From positions 186,001 through 250,000 of the forward strand of contig NZ_BJVA01000002.1 of assembly GCF_007988905.1 (NCBI RefSeq): a DNA stretch of 64,000 bases, given 5' to 3'. Made by a program: the position numbers and the translations under genes. The notes under the pieces are model-generated. The model made no database searches. It was not told the DNA's origin and saw nothing but the letters and a program-made list of their open reading frames with translations. Positions 36,666-46,723 of this stretch are shown piece by piece. This stretch comes from Gluconobacter kanchanaburiensis NBRC 103587. Lineage in GTDB: Bacteria; Pseudomonadota; Alphaproteobacteria; Acetobacterales; Acetobacteraceae. Numbering within the stretch: the stretch's first letter is position 1; each line of letters begins with the position of its first letter.

Positions 36666-37931
36666 TCAGAATCCCAGTGTCATGTCCGCTCCAAACAGGA
36701 TGCGCCCCATATGATGCCCGTCATCGAACGGACGCGTGCCGTTAAGCGCACGATCAAAGCGCAGCTCCGGCCGGAACTGAAGCAGCTTGACATGATGCCC
36801 CACATCCGGCCGCCACACGGTATTGAGCGTCAGCGCGCCATAAGTCGTGGCAGGAGCGGATTCCGAACGCGTCGGATTGCCGAGCATGGCCTGCGCATAG
36901 CCTTCATTCTCCGCAAAACTCGCCACGAAACTCCCGGTATTATCCCGGTACAACTCAGCCCGCGCATTGACAGTCAGGTTCGGGTGAATGTGCCACCCGC
37001 CCCAGACGACCGCGCTGTATGTATCGGCATGCAGGCCTTCGTCATGAAGCTGGTTCAGCTCCGCCGTGACGCTCCATTTTTTCGAGAACGCCCAGGTCCC
37101 GTTCAGATCGTTCCAGTACCGCATGGCACCATTCGCCCTTGCCCCAAGAGAGCGCACAGCATTCTCCGGCCCGACCCGCAGCAGATAGGTGAAGGACAAA
37201 TGCCCGTCCGCCAGAGTGTTGCCTGTGACACCAATATAACCAGCCGGACGGCCATTATTGTCACCGCGCCCGAACGACGTCTGGTTGCCGGTATCCGCAC
37301 CGAACTGGAGATCGAAATGATCGTCCAGATGAAGCTGGAACATGGCGCCGACATGCTCAAATGGCGTGGAATATTCAGTCGTATAAGCCAGCGTATAGAA
37401 GGCACGGGTCGAGGGATCGAGCGTCTCCACACCCATCGGGGACGGCAGGATCCCAATCTGCCCATCCAACCCTCTGGCCGTAAACCATGGCATGTGAAGC
37501 GCGATATTGGCGAAGACCGGCATGGCCTGATAACGACCATTGATCCAGCGATCAGACACGCCTGCGATCGTGTAGCTCCGTGCATCGGAGCCATAAAGCA
37601 TCCGCAGGTTCATCCCCAGCCCGTACCCGCCGCCGATCGGATCGACTGGCTTGGTGAGCGTGAAGGTGAGCTGATTCAGCGTCGCCTGATCGGCATAGGG
37701 GGAGAGGAGTTGGCCAAAATTAAGGTTACTGGCGGGATGGCTGAAACTACCCATCACCCCGCCCTCGATCTGCGCACCAAAGGAAACGTCAGAAAACCAC
37801 TCATCCGTCCAGGCCTTGCCTTGCCCGGATGCGGTCTGCTCCCCCACGGTCTGGGCACCAGCAGCGGAGACTCCGAGCTCCGCAAGAACCGCCAGTATCG
37901 CCCCCAAACCCCGACTGAAACGCTGCCTCAT
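36666..37931 (-). CDS. BBP2-type outer-membrane beta-barrel (putative porin)
   Basis: 421 residues from ATG 37931, which has GGAAGG at good spacing. A signal peptide (LGAILAVLAELGVSAAGAQT) is followed by repeated amphipathic strands and a C-terminal Phe (FGADMTLGF), typical of outer-membrane barrels. Blocks such as GLDGQIGILPSPMGVETLDP, then FYTLAYTTEYSTPFEHVG match the BBP2 (putative beta-barrel porin-2) family. The substrate is unknown. The ORF is open upstream, but that part lacks a start signal and is out of keeping with a signal peptide. Confidence 0.82.
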   Translation of the reverse strand: MRQRFSRGLGAILAVLAELGVSAAGAQTVGEQTASGQGKAWTDEWFSDVSFGAQIEGGVMGSFSHPASNLNFGQLLSPYADQATLNQLTFTLTKPVDPIGGGYGLGMNLRMLYGSDARSYTIAGVSDRWINGRYQAMPVFANIALHMPWFTARGLDGQIGILPSPMGVETLDPSTRAFYTLAYTTEYSTPFEHVGAMFQLHLDDHFDLQFGADTGNQTSFGRGDNNGRPAGYIGVTGNTLADGHLSFTYLLRVGPENAVRSLGARANGAMRYWNDLNGTWAFSKKWSVTAELNQLHDEGLHADTYSAVVWGGWHIHPNLTVNARAELYRDNTGSFVASFAENEGYAQAMLGNPTRSESAPATTYGALTLNTVWRPDVGHHVKLLQFRPELRFDRALNGTRPFDDGHHMGRILFGADMTLGF

Positions 37932-38013
37932 GCCATCCACCTTCCGGTTGCATGAGGCATGCCCATAGCACAGGCCCTGTTTTTTACTTAATGTTGCTAA
38001 ACAGGAATATTCA

Positions 38014-38853
38014 TCAGAATTTCGCCGTATTTGGGTCAGCGCCCATCCGGCCATCCCTGCGATCCATCTGACCGATGACCTGCATGTCGTCCGTATCCAG
38101 CGCAAAGCCGAACACGTCCAGGTTTTCCGCCAGACGCTTTGGATTGGCCGATTTCGGAATGACGATCAATCCGCTCTGAATATGCCAGCGGATCACGACC
38201 TGAGCCGGAGTGCGGCTGTGCTTCTCGGCGATCTTCCCGATCCGCTCATTGCCCAGGACCTGCCCCTTGCCCAGCGGACGCCAAGACTCGGTGCGAATGT
38301 TGTGCTTCTCGTGGAATTCCCGCAGGGCGCGCTGCTGGAAATCGGGATGAAGCTCGATCTGGTTGACGACCGGGACTTCACCAGTCGCATCCATGATCCG
38401 CTCCAGATGTTCCGGCTCGAAGTTAGACACGCCGATGGACTTCACACGGCCGGATTTTTTCAGCTCGACCAGCGCCCTCCAGGTCTCAACATACTGCCCC
38501 TGAGTCGGCATCGGCCAGTGGATCAGGTACAGGTCCAGTACTGGACGGCCCAGCAGGCGCGCACTTTCCTCGTATGCCCGCAACGCACTGTCATAACCCT
38601 GTTCGTCGTTCCACAACTTCGTGGTGAGGAAAATCTCGGGATGATCTTCCAGACCTTTACCGACACCTTCCTCGTTTTTATACAGTCGCGCCGTATCGAC
38701 GGAGCGATAGCCGAGCCTTACGGCCTCCTTTACAACATCCGCCGTCTCATCGGGCGGCGTCTGCCAGACACCCAGCCCGATCTGCGGCATGGTGTGACCG
38801 TCGTGAAACGAAATTGTGGTCTGGGCCTCGGCTGATGGTACCTCTGACGACAT
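38014..38853 (-). CDS. Aldo/keto reductase (diketogluconate reductase-like)
   Basis: 279 residues. AKR motifs: GLGVWQTPPDE, AVRLGYRSVDTARLYKNEEG (Asp and Tyr of the catalytic tetrad), LYLIHWPMPTQGQY (His), IGVSNFEPEHLERIM, VPVVNQIELHPDFQQ and the NADPH loop VIPKSANPKRLAENL. Size and motif spelling fit the bacterial AKR5-type reductases that reduce 2,5-diketogluconate and other aldehydes or ketones in the cytosol. The exact substrate cannot be read. ATG 38853 follows a GGGGAGACAG ribosome-binding site. Confidence 0.9.
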   Translation of the reverse strand: MSSEVPSAEAQTTISFHDGHTMPQIGLGVWQTPPDETADVVKEAVRLGYRSVDTARLYKNEEGVGKGLEDHPEIFLTTKLWNDEQGYDSALRAYEESARLLGRPVLDLYLIHWPMPTQGQYVETWRALVELKKSGRVKSIGVSNFEPEHLERIMDATGEVPVVNQIELHPDFQQRALREFHEKHNIRTESWRPLGKGQVLGNERIGKIAEKHSRTPAQVVIRWHIQSGLIVIPKSANPKRLAENLDVFGFALDTDDMQVIGQMDRRDGRMGADPNTAKF

Positions 38854-38936
38854 ATCTGTCTCCCCTGGTCGCTCAAAAAAACACGCGATCCGTACTTGGC
38901 ATCCTGCCCGTCTAACGCCTGCGCCGAACGCAGGGT

Positions 38937-41900
38937 TCAGCCGTCCTTGAGCAGAAGAGCAAGTTTGCGACTGAACGCCGCGACCGTAAAGGGTTTGACC
39001 AGAAGCGCGCAGCCGGGCCCAAGAGGCTGGTCTCCCAGGATGCTCTGCTCCGCATAGCCAGTGATAAACAGGACTTTCAGTGTCGGCCATTTCTGGAGCA
39101 ACGCCTCTCCCAGCTCCCGGCCATTCATTCCGCCGGGCATCCCGATATCGCTGATCAGAAGCGTCGGCGGCGCGCCTTCGATGGCCCGAGCCAGCGCGGA
39201 GGGACCATCTGACGCGGCCAGAACCGTTCCGCCGAGATCCGTCACCATATCGGCCACCACCATCCGGACGGCGTCTTCGTCATCCACGACCAGAACACGC
39301 TGCCCCTCCAGCAGTGCTCCCTCGGAGGAAGCCGGGAGTGCTGCCGGTTCCGGGCGGAAGGTCCCCTCTCCCTGATAGCGTCGCAGCCAAAGCGAGACGA
39401 CCGTTCCCTCGCCCGGTGTGGAACGGATTTCGACCTGACCGCCGGACTGCTGGGCAAAACCGTAAATCATACTCAGCCCCAGGCCCGTGCCTTCCCCAAT
39501 GGGTTTTGTCGTGAAGAACGGGTCGAAAGCGCGCTGGACAACTTCGGGGAGCATCCCGCACCCTTCGTCCTCCACCGTCAGGATGACGTAATCGCCTGCC
39601 TGGATGGACATGTCGGACGCGTTCTCCACCGTCAGGACGTGGTTCGCGGTCGCAAGCCGAAGCGTCGTTCCATGGCCGTGCATGGCGTCACGGGCATTGA
39701 TGCACAGGTTCAGGATTGCGTTTTCAAGCTGGTTGGCGTCCACCCGTGTCAGCCATAAATCGGGCTGAAGAACAGAAACGAGCTCAATCCCGGGTCCGAC
39801 TGTTCCGCGAAGAAGGCTCTCCAGCCCCCCCACCAGAAGATTGACGTCCGTCGGAGTGGGATCGAGGGTCTGACGGCGTGAAAAGGCCAGCAGGCGGTGC
39901 GTCAGGGATGCGGCCCGACGTACAGCTTCCTGCGAGGCAGCAATATACCGTCCCAACCCTTCGGTCCGCCCCTGTGTGATCCGCAGCCCCAGCAGTTCGA
40001 GCCCTCCGCCGATCCCGGCCAGCAGATTATTGAAATCATGTGCCAGACCGCCCGTCAGTTGCCCTACGGCCTCCATTTTCTGGGCCTGCCGGAGCTGTTC
40101 TTCAAGCTCATTGCGTTCGGTCAGGTCACGCCCGACGGCATAGATCTCGTCACCCTCGTCGTTATAGCTCCAGTTGTAGGTGCGCCACGCTCCGTCAGAA
40201 CGACGCATGCGGACGTCCAGCCCTGCTGTCGGCCAGGGTGTTCCCTCCAGCAGCCGCGCAAACGTGTCGCGAACGATCTGCTTGTCTTCGGGATGACAGA
40301 GCGCATCGAGACGCAGACCTGCCAGTTCGTCGACCCGGTATCCCTGCGTCTCTTCCCAGCTCGGACTGACGGCAACGTAGTAGCCAAGGCGGTCAATAAT
40401 GACGAACAGGTCTTTTGCAATGTTCCACAGCCGGTCACGTTCGCGGGTGCGCTGGAGAATGCGCTCCTCCAGCATAACGTTAAGATCCCGGATCTGCTGC
40501 TGGGTGCGGGCCTGACGCATGGACACATGGGTCCGGTCGGCCACGGCACGGGTAAAGACGATCTCTTCTTCCGTCCAGGGATGCGGCGTTTCATGACAGA
40601 CGAACATCAGACCTACGAAGCGCCCGAACTTGAAAATCGGAACACTGAGGAAAGCCACGATCCCCTCGGCCTCATAACGGGCCTCGCAGCCCGCCGTCAG
40701 CGGATCGGTCCGGACGTCGGAAATGGCCACGGACTCCCCGCGCGCCAGAAGAGTCCTGAACTCCCCGTAATCCTCAAACATCCTGACGCCCGGCAGCGGA
40801 CGACCTTCCTCAGACACGCCCCCCACCGTCATGCCCGTCCCGTCATCATTGACGAGACCATATCCCGCGCCACTCGCATCGAGTTCACGGCAGATGATCC
40901 GAGCCGCGACCTCTTCCATCATGCCGGTATCTTCAAGGGCACGAAGCTGGTCCCCCAGTTCGACGAGCGCGGCCTGCCGCAATGCCTGACGTTTGCTCCG
41001 GTCGATGTCGAAAACGATCCCGGGGAAGCGGGCCACACGCCCTTCATCGCCCAGATCGCAGCGACCGTTTCCCTCGAACCAGTGCGAGCCAGCCGCCGTT
41101 TCCACCCGAAACTCGAAACGGCATCGTCCACCCCGCCGCGTCGCCGCGGTCACGGCCTGCACCACGGAAAACCGATCCCGCGGATCTACCGAATCATAAA
41201 TGACGTTCGGCATGACACCCTCCCGCAGACGGTCTGGGTCCAGGCCGAGCGTCTGGGCCAGCCGGGCATCACCTGTCATACACGACGTGCTGTCGTCCCA
41301 CATCCACGTTCCCGCAATCGCGCCCGCATCCAGCGCAAGCTGAAGCCTCTCCGACGACTGGTTCGCTTCCGTCAGGTCCCGTCCGATCGCCAGCAGACGC
41401 TGAATGTCACCGTCCTCGCCAAAAACGGGGCTCACGACCACATCCCAGAACCGGCGCTGACCGCGCATGGTCATGGCGTATCCCTGAAAGCGCGCCGTCT
41501 CGCCACCCAGGGCGGTCTGAAGCGCCTGCGCCGCACGCCGCCGCGGCTGGCCACGCCACAAGTCAATCCACGGCCGGCCGTGCATGGTGATCGGAGTGTC
41601 CATTTCCATGGACCGGATCCCGCCTTCGTTGACGAAACGAATGCAGCCTGCACAATCAAGAATATGGATACAGTCAGGAAGGTTCGACAGAAGCAGCCGC
41701 GTGAAGGACTCGCTTGAACGGAGCGCCTCCGCTGTCGTGGACGCCGACGAGACATCCATCGCCAGTCCGACGCTACGCCGCCTTTCGGGCCGCTTTTCAT
41801 CCTCGCGCCAGCCACGCAGAAGAACATGACGCACCAGCGGCCTGCGGGGCGTGTAAGATGGCGTGCGGGTCTGAAGGTCTGATACATGACTGGCAGACTG

Positions 41901-42587
41901 AGGCGGCTGGAAATGCACAAGGATGCGGAAGCGCAGTTCGTAGAACCCCTCGTTCCGCAGTTCCTCTTCGAGGCTACCGCCATAAATAATCCGGTCATCC
42001 GGATGCAGGGAGGCTACCAGTTCGCTGATGGGTACGCCGACCGCAAGCCTCTCTGGCGCCAGCCCCCAGATACGGGCAAAACGGGCATCTCCCGTCACCA
42101 TCCGGGTGGCGAAATCGCAGCGATAGAACGCGACTTCCGCCGTATCGGCCATACGCTGCATCCGAAGCTGCATGCGTTCGACAATCCCATTCTCGCCGGA
42201 AGACCGGAAGGCAGCATGTTCCCGCAGCAGTTCATCAACCTGAAGGGCGCACAGGGCACGGACATGATCGAGCGCTGGCGCATTGTGACGTACGCACAAC
42301 CAGACCTCCACAATCCCAGTCCGGACCGGGAGAAGCCGCACCGTACAGGCGTCTACAGCCTGACCATCCATGAGGCAGGCGGCACCTTCATACGCGATCG
42401 TACTACTTTCTCCGCCCAGAATCCGCACGCCATCCGCGTCACGCACCAGAAGGGCTGCTTCTCCTCCACCCTCGGCAGCTGCGAGTGCCAGAAGATGCAC
42501 ACACAGGACGGATGCACGCCCACCGGCGAGCGGCGGTGACGGCATCAGTGCGCCGGGTTCATCCTCCGTACCCTCCACACGATCCAT
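38937..42587 (-). CDS. Soluble hybrid sensor histidine kinase with multiple PAS, GAF and receiver domains
   Basis: About 1216 residues. Order: an unassigned N-terminus, three PAS-like domains (starts near [40 protein letters not shown] and [19 protein letters not shown]), a GAF domain ([16 protein letters not shown] onward), a coiled coil, a fourth PAS ([20 protein letters not shown]), HisKA with the phospho-His in LAHDFNNLL, HATPase ([20 protein letters not shown], then [11 protein letters not shown]) and a C-terminal receiver with [11 protein letters not shown] and ISDIGMPGG. No membrane span, so it senses a cytosolic cue. GGGAGG before ATG 42587/42590 sets the start. No separate response regulator is adjacent. 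Confidence 0.92.
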   Translation of the reverse strand: MDRVEGTEDEPGALMPSPPLAGGRASVLCVHLLALAAAEGGGEAALLVRDADGVRILGGESSTIAYEGAACLMDGQAVDACTVRLLPVRTGIVEVWLCVRHNAPALDHVRALCALQVDELLREHAAFRSSGENGIVERMQLRMQRMADTAEVAFYRCDFATRMVTGDARFARIWGLAPERLAVGVPISELVASLHPDDRIIYGGSLEEELRNEGFYELRFRILVHFQPPQSASHVSDLQTRTPSYTPRRPLVRHVLLRGWREDEKRPERRRSVGLAMDVSSASTTAEALRSSESFTRLLLSNLPDCIHILDCAGCIRFVNEGGIRSMEMDTPITMHGRPWIDLWRGQPRRRAAQALQTALGGETARFQGYAMTMRGQRRFWDVVVSPVFGEDGDIQRLLAIGRDLTEANQSSERLQLALDAGAIAGTWMWDDSTSCMTGDARLAQTLGLDPDRLREGVMPNVIYDSVDPRDRFSVVQAVTAATRRGGRCRFEFRVETAAGSHWFEGNGRCDLGDEGRVARFPGIVFDIDRSKRQALRQAALVELGDQLRALEDTGMMEEVAARIICRELDASGAGYGLVNDDGTGMTVGGVSEEGRPLPGVRMFEDYGEFRTLLARGESVAISDVRTDPLTAGCEARYEAEGIVAFLSVPIFKFGRFVGLMFVCHETPHPWTEEEIVFTRAVADRTHVSMRQARTQQQIRDLNVMLEERILQRTRERDRLWNIAKDLFVIIDRLGYYVAVSPSWEETQGYRVDELAGLRLDALCHPEDKQIVRDTFARLLEGTPWPTAGLDVRMRRSDGAWRTYNWSYNDEGDEIYAVGRDLTERNELEEQLRQAQKMEAVGQLTGGLAHDFNNLLAGIGGGLELLGLRITQGRTEGLGRYIAASQEAVRRAASLTHRLLAFSRRQTLDPTPTDVNLLVGGLESLLRGTVGPGIELVSVLQPDLWLTRVDANQLENAILNLCINARDAMHGHGTTLRLATANHVLTVENASDMSIQAGDYVILTVEDEGCGMLPEVVQRAFDPFFTTKPIGEGTGLGLSMIYGFAQQSGGQVEIRSTPGEGTVVSLWLRRYQGEGTFRPEPAALPASSEGALLEGQRVLVVDDEDAVRMVVADMVTDLGGTVLAASDGPSALARAIEGAPPTLLISDIGMPGGMNGRELGEALLQKWPTLKVLFITGYAEQSILGDQPLGPGCALLVKPFTVAAFSRKLALLLKDG

Positions 42588-42785
42588 CATTCCTCCCTCT
42601 CCCGCCCTGACCATCCGGAAGCATGCCGCTTCATAGCAGATCCCGCGTCTTTCGCATCCTGCCGCAAAACTCCGACTTAAAGACTCTGGCACCAGAACCG
42701 GTTTCCCGAACTCCGGCACAAAACTTTTTCAGGCCCTGACGCTCCTGCCTAAACGTGATCACATTTTCAAGAGTCCGCCCATATT

Positions 42786-42842
42786 GAGCCTCGATCTGAG
42801 AGGCCGTACCGCACTCATCACCGGCTCGACCGGCAGGATCGC
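42786..42842 (+). pseudogene. Remnant of a short-chain dehydrogenase N-terminus
   Basis: From a TTG at 42786 the frame reads LSLDLRGRTALITGSTGRIA: the beta1 strand and TGxxxGxG loop of a short-chain dehydrogenase/reductase, in which the second and third glycines are lost. After about 19 residues the similarity stops in all frames. It is most simply a truncated, decayed gene between the kinase and the sugar transporter. The match is short, so chance resemblance cannot be excluded. Confidence 0.5.
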
Positions 42843-43047
42843 GGCCGGATGCCCCCAGCCTCAAAGTATCGGCCCGAGGGCTTTCCATCAGCGGATGGCA
42901 TGATCTGGATCGCTTCAAAGCCCTTCCAGCAACCTGAGCAGACCGCGTGACAGGAGTTTTCCAACGGTTTTCCGGCGGTTTTTCCAGGCAACATCTGTGT
43001 CCCGGATACATCATCCCGGCAATCAACACCTATAATCACATATAGTT
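42843..43047. other. Intergenic stretch without a recognisable gene
   Basis: Between the dehydrogenase remnant and the transporter promoter nothing could be assigned. Short open frames on the minus strand (for example 42818-43063) show no family resemblance. Confidence 0.4.
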
Positions 43048-43077
43048 TTGAATATTTTCCCAAATTCCTGTTATACT
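43048..43077 (+). promoter_or_regulatory. Sigma70-like promoter of the sugar transporter
   Basis: TTGAAT and TATACT are separated by 18 bp in an AT-rich patch about 150 bp upstream of the transporter ATG. The hexamers are close to the consensus; the leader is long. Confidence 0.5.
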
Positions 43078-43228
43078 TTAAGGGTCAAGATGGCGAATCA
43101 TTGTGCCTGCCACAGAAGAGCCTTCTCCCGTCTTCCCCCGTGCAGGCTGTCCTGTCCGGTTTTCCTTTCTGTTTCCCTGACAGGCCTGCCACAGGTTTGC
43201 CCTGCGGGTCGCCGGAGTTTTCGCCGCC

Positions 43229-44644
43229 ATGAGCGACACAGTGCTCAATCCTCCTTCCGTCTCCACCCCCGGCGTCAAGACACCCATGGTCGGACGCATG
43301 ATGTTCGCCGTCATTCTGGCTGCCATCGCCGGACTGATGTTCGGGCTGGATGTCGGTGTCATTTCCGGTGCGCTGGGCTTCATCCGCGACGAGTTCCATG
43401 CTTCCGATTTCGAACAGTCCTGGATCGTGTCGTCCATGATGTTCGGCGCGGCTGTTGGCGCGTTTGGGTCGGGGCGCATGTCCTATGCCTTCGGACGCCG
43501 TCGCTCGCTGATCTTCAGCGCTTTCCTGTTTGTGGCCGGTGGTCTGATCTGTGCGCTGGCCTCCTCCGTGTCCGAGCTGATCATCGGCCGCACCATGCTG
43601 GGTCTGGCGATCGGCGTCGGCAGTTTCGTTGCTCCCCTCTACATTTCCGAAGTCTCGGACGAAGCCCATCGGGGCAGCCTCGTTTCAATGTACCAGCTCA
43701 TGATCACGTTCGGCATTCTGCTGGCTTTCGTTTCCAACGCCATCCTGTCCTACAGCGGCTCATGGCGCTGGATGCTCGGGATCATGGCCATTCCGGGCGT
43801 GTTTTTCCTGATCGGGTCGTTCTTCCTACCCGACAGCCCGCGCTGGCTGATGCTGCGGGGCCGTCATGAGGAAGCGCTCTCGATCATGAAGGAGCTGCGC
43901 CATGACCCTGAACACGCCCATCAGGAAATCCGCGACATCCGCGCCCAGATCCATGACCGTCAGCGCGGCCTTGCGATGTTCCTTGAGAACCCGAACTTCC
44001 GCCGGGCCGTCATGCTGGGCATCGGGCTTCAGATCGCGCAGCAGCTCACGGGCATCAATGTCGTGATGTATTATGCTCCGCGCATTTTCCAGGAAGTCGG
44101 TTTCGGCTCCAGCGGGCAAATGTGGGGCACGGCCATCGTCGGCGTCGTGAACTGGCTTGCGACCTTCATTGCCATCGCCTTTGCGGATAGCTGGGGCCGT
44201 CGCCAGATGCTGATCACGGGTTTCGCGATCATGGCAACCGGGCTGGCCATTCTCGCGGCCATCATGTCGGGCGGGGCCGGGACGTCGGACCTGTCGCACT
44301 ATCTCGCGGTTGCGGTGCTGTTGTGCTTCATCGCGGGCTTTGCATTCTCCGCCGGTCCGCTGGTCTGGGTCCTGTGCTCGGAAGTCATGCCACTTCAGGG
44401 ACGCGATTTCGGTATCACCTGCTCGACGGTCACGAACTGGATCACGAACATGATCGTCGGCGCGACATTCCTGGGTCTGCTGAGTTCGCTGGGGTCGTCC
44501 AACACATTCTGGCTCTACGCAGGTCTGAATGCGCTCTTCATTTTCATGGTGCTGTTCTTCGTACCCGAAACCAAGGGCGTCTCCCTTGAGGCGATCGAAA
44601 CCAAGCTCAATCAGGGCATCCGGATGCGTAATATCGGGCGCTGA
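43229..44644 (+). CDS. Sugar:proton symporter of the MFS (GalP/XylE type)
   Basis: 471 residues, twelve predicted membrane helices with a central cytosolic loop at about 215-250. Sugar-porter signatures: GLDVGVISGAL, GRRRSLIFSAFLF, PLYISEVSDEAHRGSLVSMY, LPDSPRWLMLRGR, QQLTGINVVMYYAPRIFQ and the C-terminal PETKGVSLEAIE. The closest characterised type is E. coli GalP, which takes up hexoses with H+ at the inner membrane. The ATG follows a CGCCGCC-rich stretch without a strong ribosome-binding site. It ends at a bidirectional terminator. Confidence 0.92.
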   Translation: MSDTVLNPPSVSTPGVKTPMVGRMMFAVILAAIAGLMFGLDVGVISGALGFIRDEFHASDFEQSWIVSSMMFGAAVGAFGSGRMSYAFGRRRSLIFSAFLFVAGGLICALASSVSELIIGRTMLGLAIGVGSFVAPLYISEVSDEAHRGSLVSMYQLMITFGILLAFVSNAILSYSGSWRWMLGIMAIPGVFFLIGSFFLPDSPRWLMLRGRHEEALSIMKELRHDPEHAHQEIRDIRAQIHDRQRGLAMFLENPNFRRAVMLGIGLQIAQQLTGINVVMYYAPRIFQEVGFGSSGQMWGTAIVGVVNWLATFIAIAFADSWGRRQMLITGFAIMATGLAILAAIMSGGAGTSDLSHYLAVAVLLCFIAGFAFSAGPLVWVLCSEVMPLQGRDFGITCSTVTNWITNMIVGATFLGLLSSLGSSNTFWLYAGLNALFIFMVLFFVPETKGVSLEAIETKLNQGIRMRNIGR

Positions 44645-44663
44645 AACAGTCGGTCTTCAGGCA

Positions 44664-44704
44664 TAAAAAAAGCCCCCGCTCCGAAAGGACGGGGGCTTTT
44701 TTTA
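44664..44704. terminator. Bidirectional intrinsic terminator
   Basis: The stem AGCCCCCG / CGGGGGCT is flanked by seven A and seven T, so it can stop both the rightward transporter transcript and the leftward yqaE transcript, which end on either side of it. Confidence 0.92.
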
Positions 44705-44713
44705 TGAGGTACT

Positions 44714-44899
44714 TCAGCCGCGGGAAGCAGCGATCTTGCGATCCGTCTTGTACTGGCTGAGCGCATAGACGGACCAGATTGCCGCCGGAATCCAGCCAAT
44801 AACCGTGACCTGAAGAAGCAGGCACACCACGCCGGCAAACGGCCGACCGATGGTGAAGAACTGTAGCCAGGGCAGAAGCAGGGCAAGAATGAGACGCAT
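44714..44899 (-). CDS. Pmp3/YqaE-family small membrane protein
   Basis: 61 residues, two membrane helices (about 1-22 and 24-48) with the family pattern LLLPWLQFFTIGRPFAGVVC, then LLLQVTVIGWIPAAIWSVYA. Pmp3-type peptides are linked to membrane potential and salt stress in yeast and plants; bacterial roles are poorly known. The ATG at 44899 has AGGAG 7 bases upstream (read leftward). It is a single gene. Confidence 0.85.
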   Translation of the reverse strand: MRLILALLLPWLQFFTIGRPFAGVVCLLLQVTVIGWIPAAIWSVYALSQYKTDRKIAASRG

Positions 44900-45052
44900 G
44901 ACACTCTCCTTTCACAAAAATACTCTGTTGTCAGAGATTGATGAGAAACGCGCCCGATGCAACCACGCCTCGTGAAATCGCGCGGGGAAAGAGAGAATAT
45001 CCCATTACCCGCCCGACTGTCTGACAGGATATGAAAGACGCGCGCCCAGTTA

Positions 45053-46630
45053 TCAGAGCGCTTGCCCTGAAGGCTTGGAAGCAGCGGTCTTGGTCTGTAG
45101 CCATCCCCCCTTGAACCCTGCGCGTTCGAGACCGGCCCGAAGATAAGGGTTCTTCTTCATGGTGTTCCAAACGAGACCGCTGCGCCAGTTTTCCAGCATC
45201 AGCAGGATCGGCCCCTGATCGATGCCGAGCTGCTGCCCATCGACCCAGTAGCTTTTCTGATCGGCGAAAGACGGATTGAAAGCATCAAGAAAGCCATATT
45301 TGTTATAGATCCGGTCACCGTAGCGCGCGCGCATTTCCTTGAGCGCTGGCAGGGCGATTTCCGGAGCAAAAGCAATGGAGCCTCCCACGGCCGTCGGCGC
45401 GATCGTCCCGTCGTCGAGAATATAGTCCCGACCTGCCCCTCGCGCGCTATAGGCCAGATAGTGACGCTGCTTGCCATGATAGACCTGCTGCGCGTCCCCC
45501 GGACCATCACAAGCTGTCAGCCCCCAGATATTGGATCCGTAATCCTTCCAGTCGCCGGGATTGGCCCGCGCATAGGCCCGCTGAGCGTAGGCGGCTTCAC
45601 GACCATTCTGGAAATAATCGACATTATGGGCACGGTCCCAGGAATCCTGCACACCGCGAAAATCAATCCAGGACTCGCTATACTGATGGCCAAACATCGG
45701 CGCGAAGTTCAGCAGCTTGTGCCCCTCAAAGTCGCCCCACTGCCCTTCATAGGTCGCAGTCCACGTCTTCCAGGTCTCGGCGGGAAGGGGATGGGTCGGG
45801 GAACCGAGCGCCTGAAGATAGATGATAAGGCCCTCGTTGTACCCTTTCCAGTCGCTCGGCAGAAAGGTATGCGGCGGCATCCAGCCCATGCTGAGCCAGG
45901 GGCCATGCGCCTTCATCCACGTCCAGTCGATCCGACGGTACAGATGATCCGCGATATCGCGGATTTCCTTTTCCCGAGGCGTGTCATGATCAAAATAGGA
46001 TTGCGAAAACAGCACGCCTCCCATCAGGAGCGCCGTATCGATGCTGGACAGTTCGGACCAATCCGCAACGCGCAGACCAGTGTTGGGGTCCAGAAAATGA
46101 TAGAAGAAGCCATGATAACCGGCGGCACCGGAAACATGATCGTTCTGCGGCAGGGAGGCCAGAAAGCGGAGCGTGGTCAGCGTCCGGTCAACAGCCTGCT
46201 GGCGCGTGATGTAATGACGTTCCACACCAATGCCATAAGCCGTCAGTCCAAATCCAACGCTTGCGATACTGGCTGCCCCATTGGGAAGCGGCGCGCGGTC
46301 CGGCACGAGGCCGTTCTTCGGATTTGCCGTTTCCCAGAACCAGTTGAAAGTGCGTTTTTCCAGATCGTCCACAAAAGCGGTATCGGCGGCCGGAAGACCT
46401 TCAGGCTGAAGAGACGGCGCGGCATCGGCGTTGTCCATCGATGCCGCGTTCGCAGACCCGATGTTAAGTGCCAGAAGGACTGGAGCCAGAAAAACTGAGC
46501 CCAACACACCCGGCGTCAGGCCTTTTGGGCGGACACGGGACGTCCAGGATCTGGGTCTCCGTCGCTTCGACTTCTGCTGGGGGGAAGAAGGGACTGCGAC
46601 AGTCTGCTGAATCCGGTGCTGCATACTCAT
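45053..46630 (-). CDS. Exported glucoamylase-like glycoside hydrolase (GH144-type)
   Basis: 525 residues. A basic N-terminus and hydrophobic segment (GVLGSVFLAPVLLALNIGSA, cleavage near ANA) indicate export. The catalytic (alpha/alpha)6 domain begins FVDDLEKRTFNWFWETANPK and holds FGLTAYGIGVERHYI, SSIDTALLMGGVLF, GYNEGLIIYLQALGS, WGLTACDGP and PTAVGGSIAFAPE. This is the glycoamylase-like (PF10091) fold, which includes GH144 beta-1,2-glucanases. A role on osmoregulated periplasmic glucans or other beta-glucans is inferred. Acidic residues in SSIDTALLM and GYNEGLI are candidates for catalysis. Confidence 0.85.
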   Translation of the reverse strand: MSMQHRIQQTVAVPSSPQQKSKRRRPRSWTSRVRPKGLTPGVLGSVFLAPVLLALNIGSANAASMDNADAAPSLQPEGLPAADTAFVDDLEKRTFNWFWETANPKNGLVPDRAPLPNGAASIASVGFGLTAYGIGVERHYITRQQAVDRTLTTLRFLASLPQNDHVSGAAGYHGFFYHFLDPNTGLRVADWSELSSIDTALLMGGVLFSQSYFDHDTPREKEIRDIADHLYRRIDWTWMKAHGPWLSMGWMPPHTFLPSDWKGYNEGLIIYLQALGSPTHPLPAETWKTWTATYEGQWGDFEGHKLLNFAPMFGHQYSESWIDFRGVQDSWDRAHNVDYFQNGREAAYAQRAYARANPGDWKDYGSNIWGLTACDGPGDAQQVYHGKQRHYLAYSARGAGRDYILDDGTIAPTAVGGSIAFAPEIALPALKEMRARYGDRIYNKYGFLDAFNPSFADQKSYWVDGQQLGIDQGPILLMLENWRSGLVWNTMKKNPYLRAGLERAGFKGGWLQTKTAASKPSGQAL

Positions 46631-46723
46631 GCACAGAGGATAAGCAGAAGGACGAAGGCAGTCGCACCCGTCGTTACATCAACTTTATGTGAAATTGGAA
46701 AAGCGAGGGAACTCTGCCCCTTA

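Noticed and set aside
39897-41717. 606-residue open frame opposite the hybrid histidine kinase
   Set aside because: Antisense shadow of a multi-domain kinase whose motifs are intact on the other strand.
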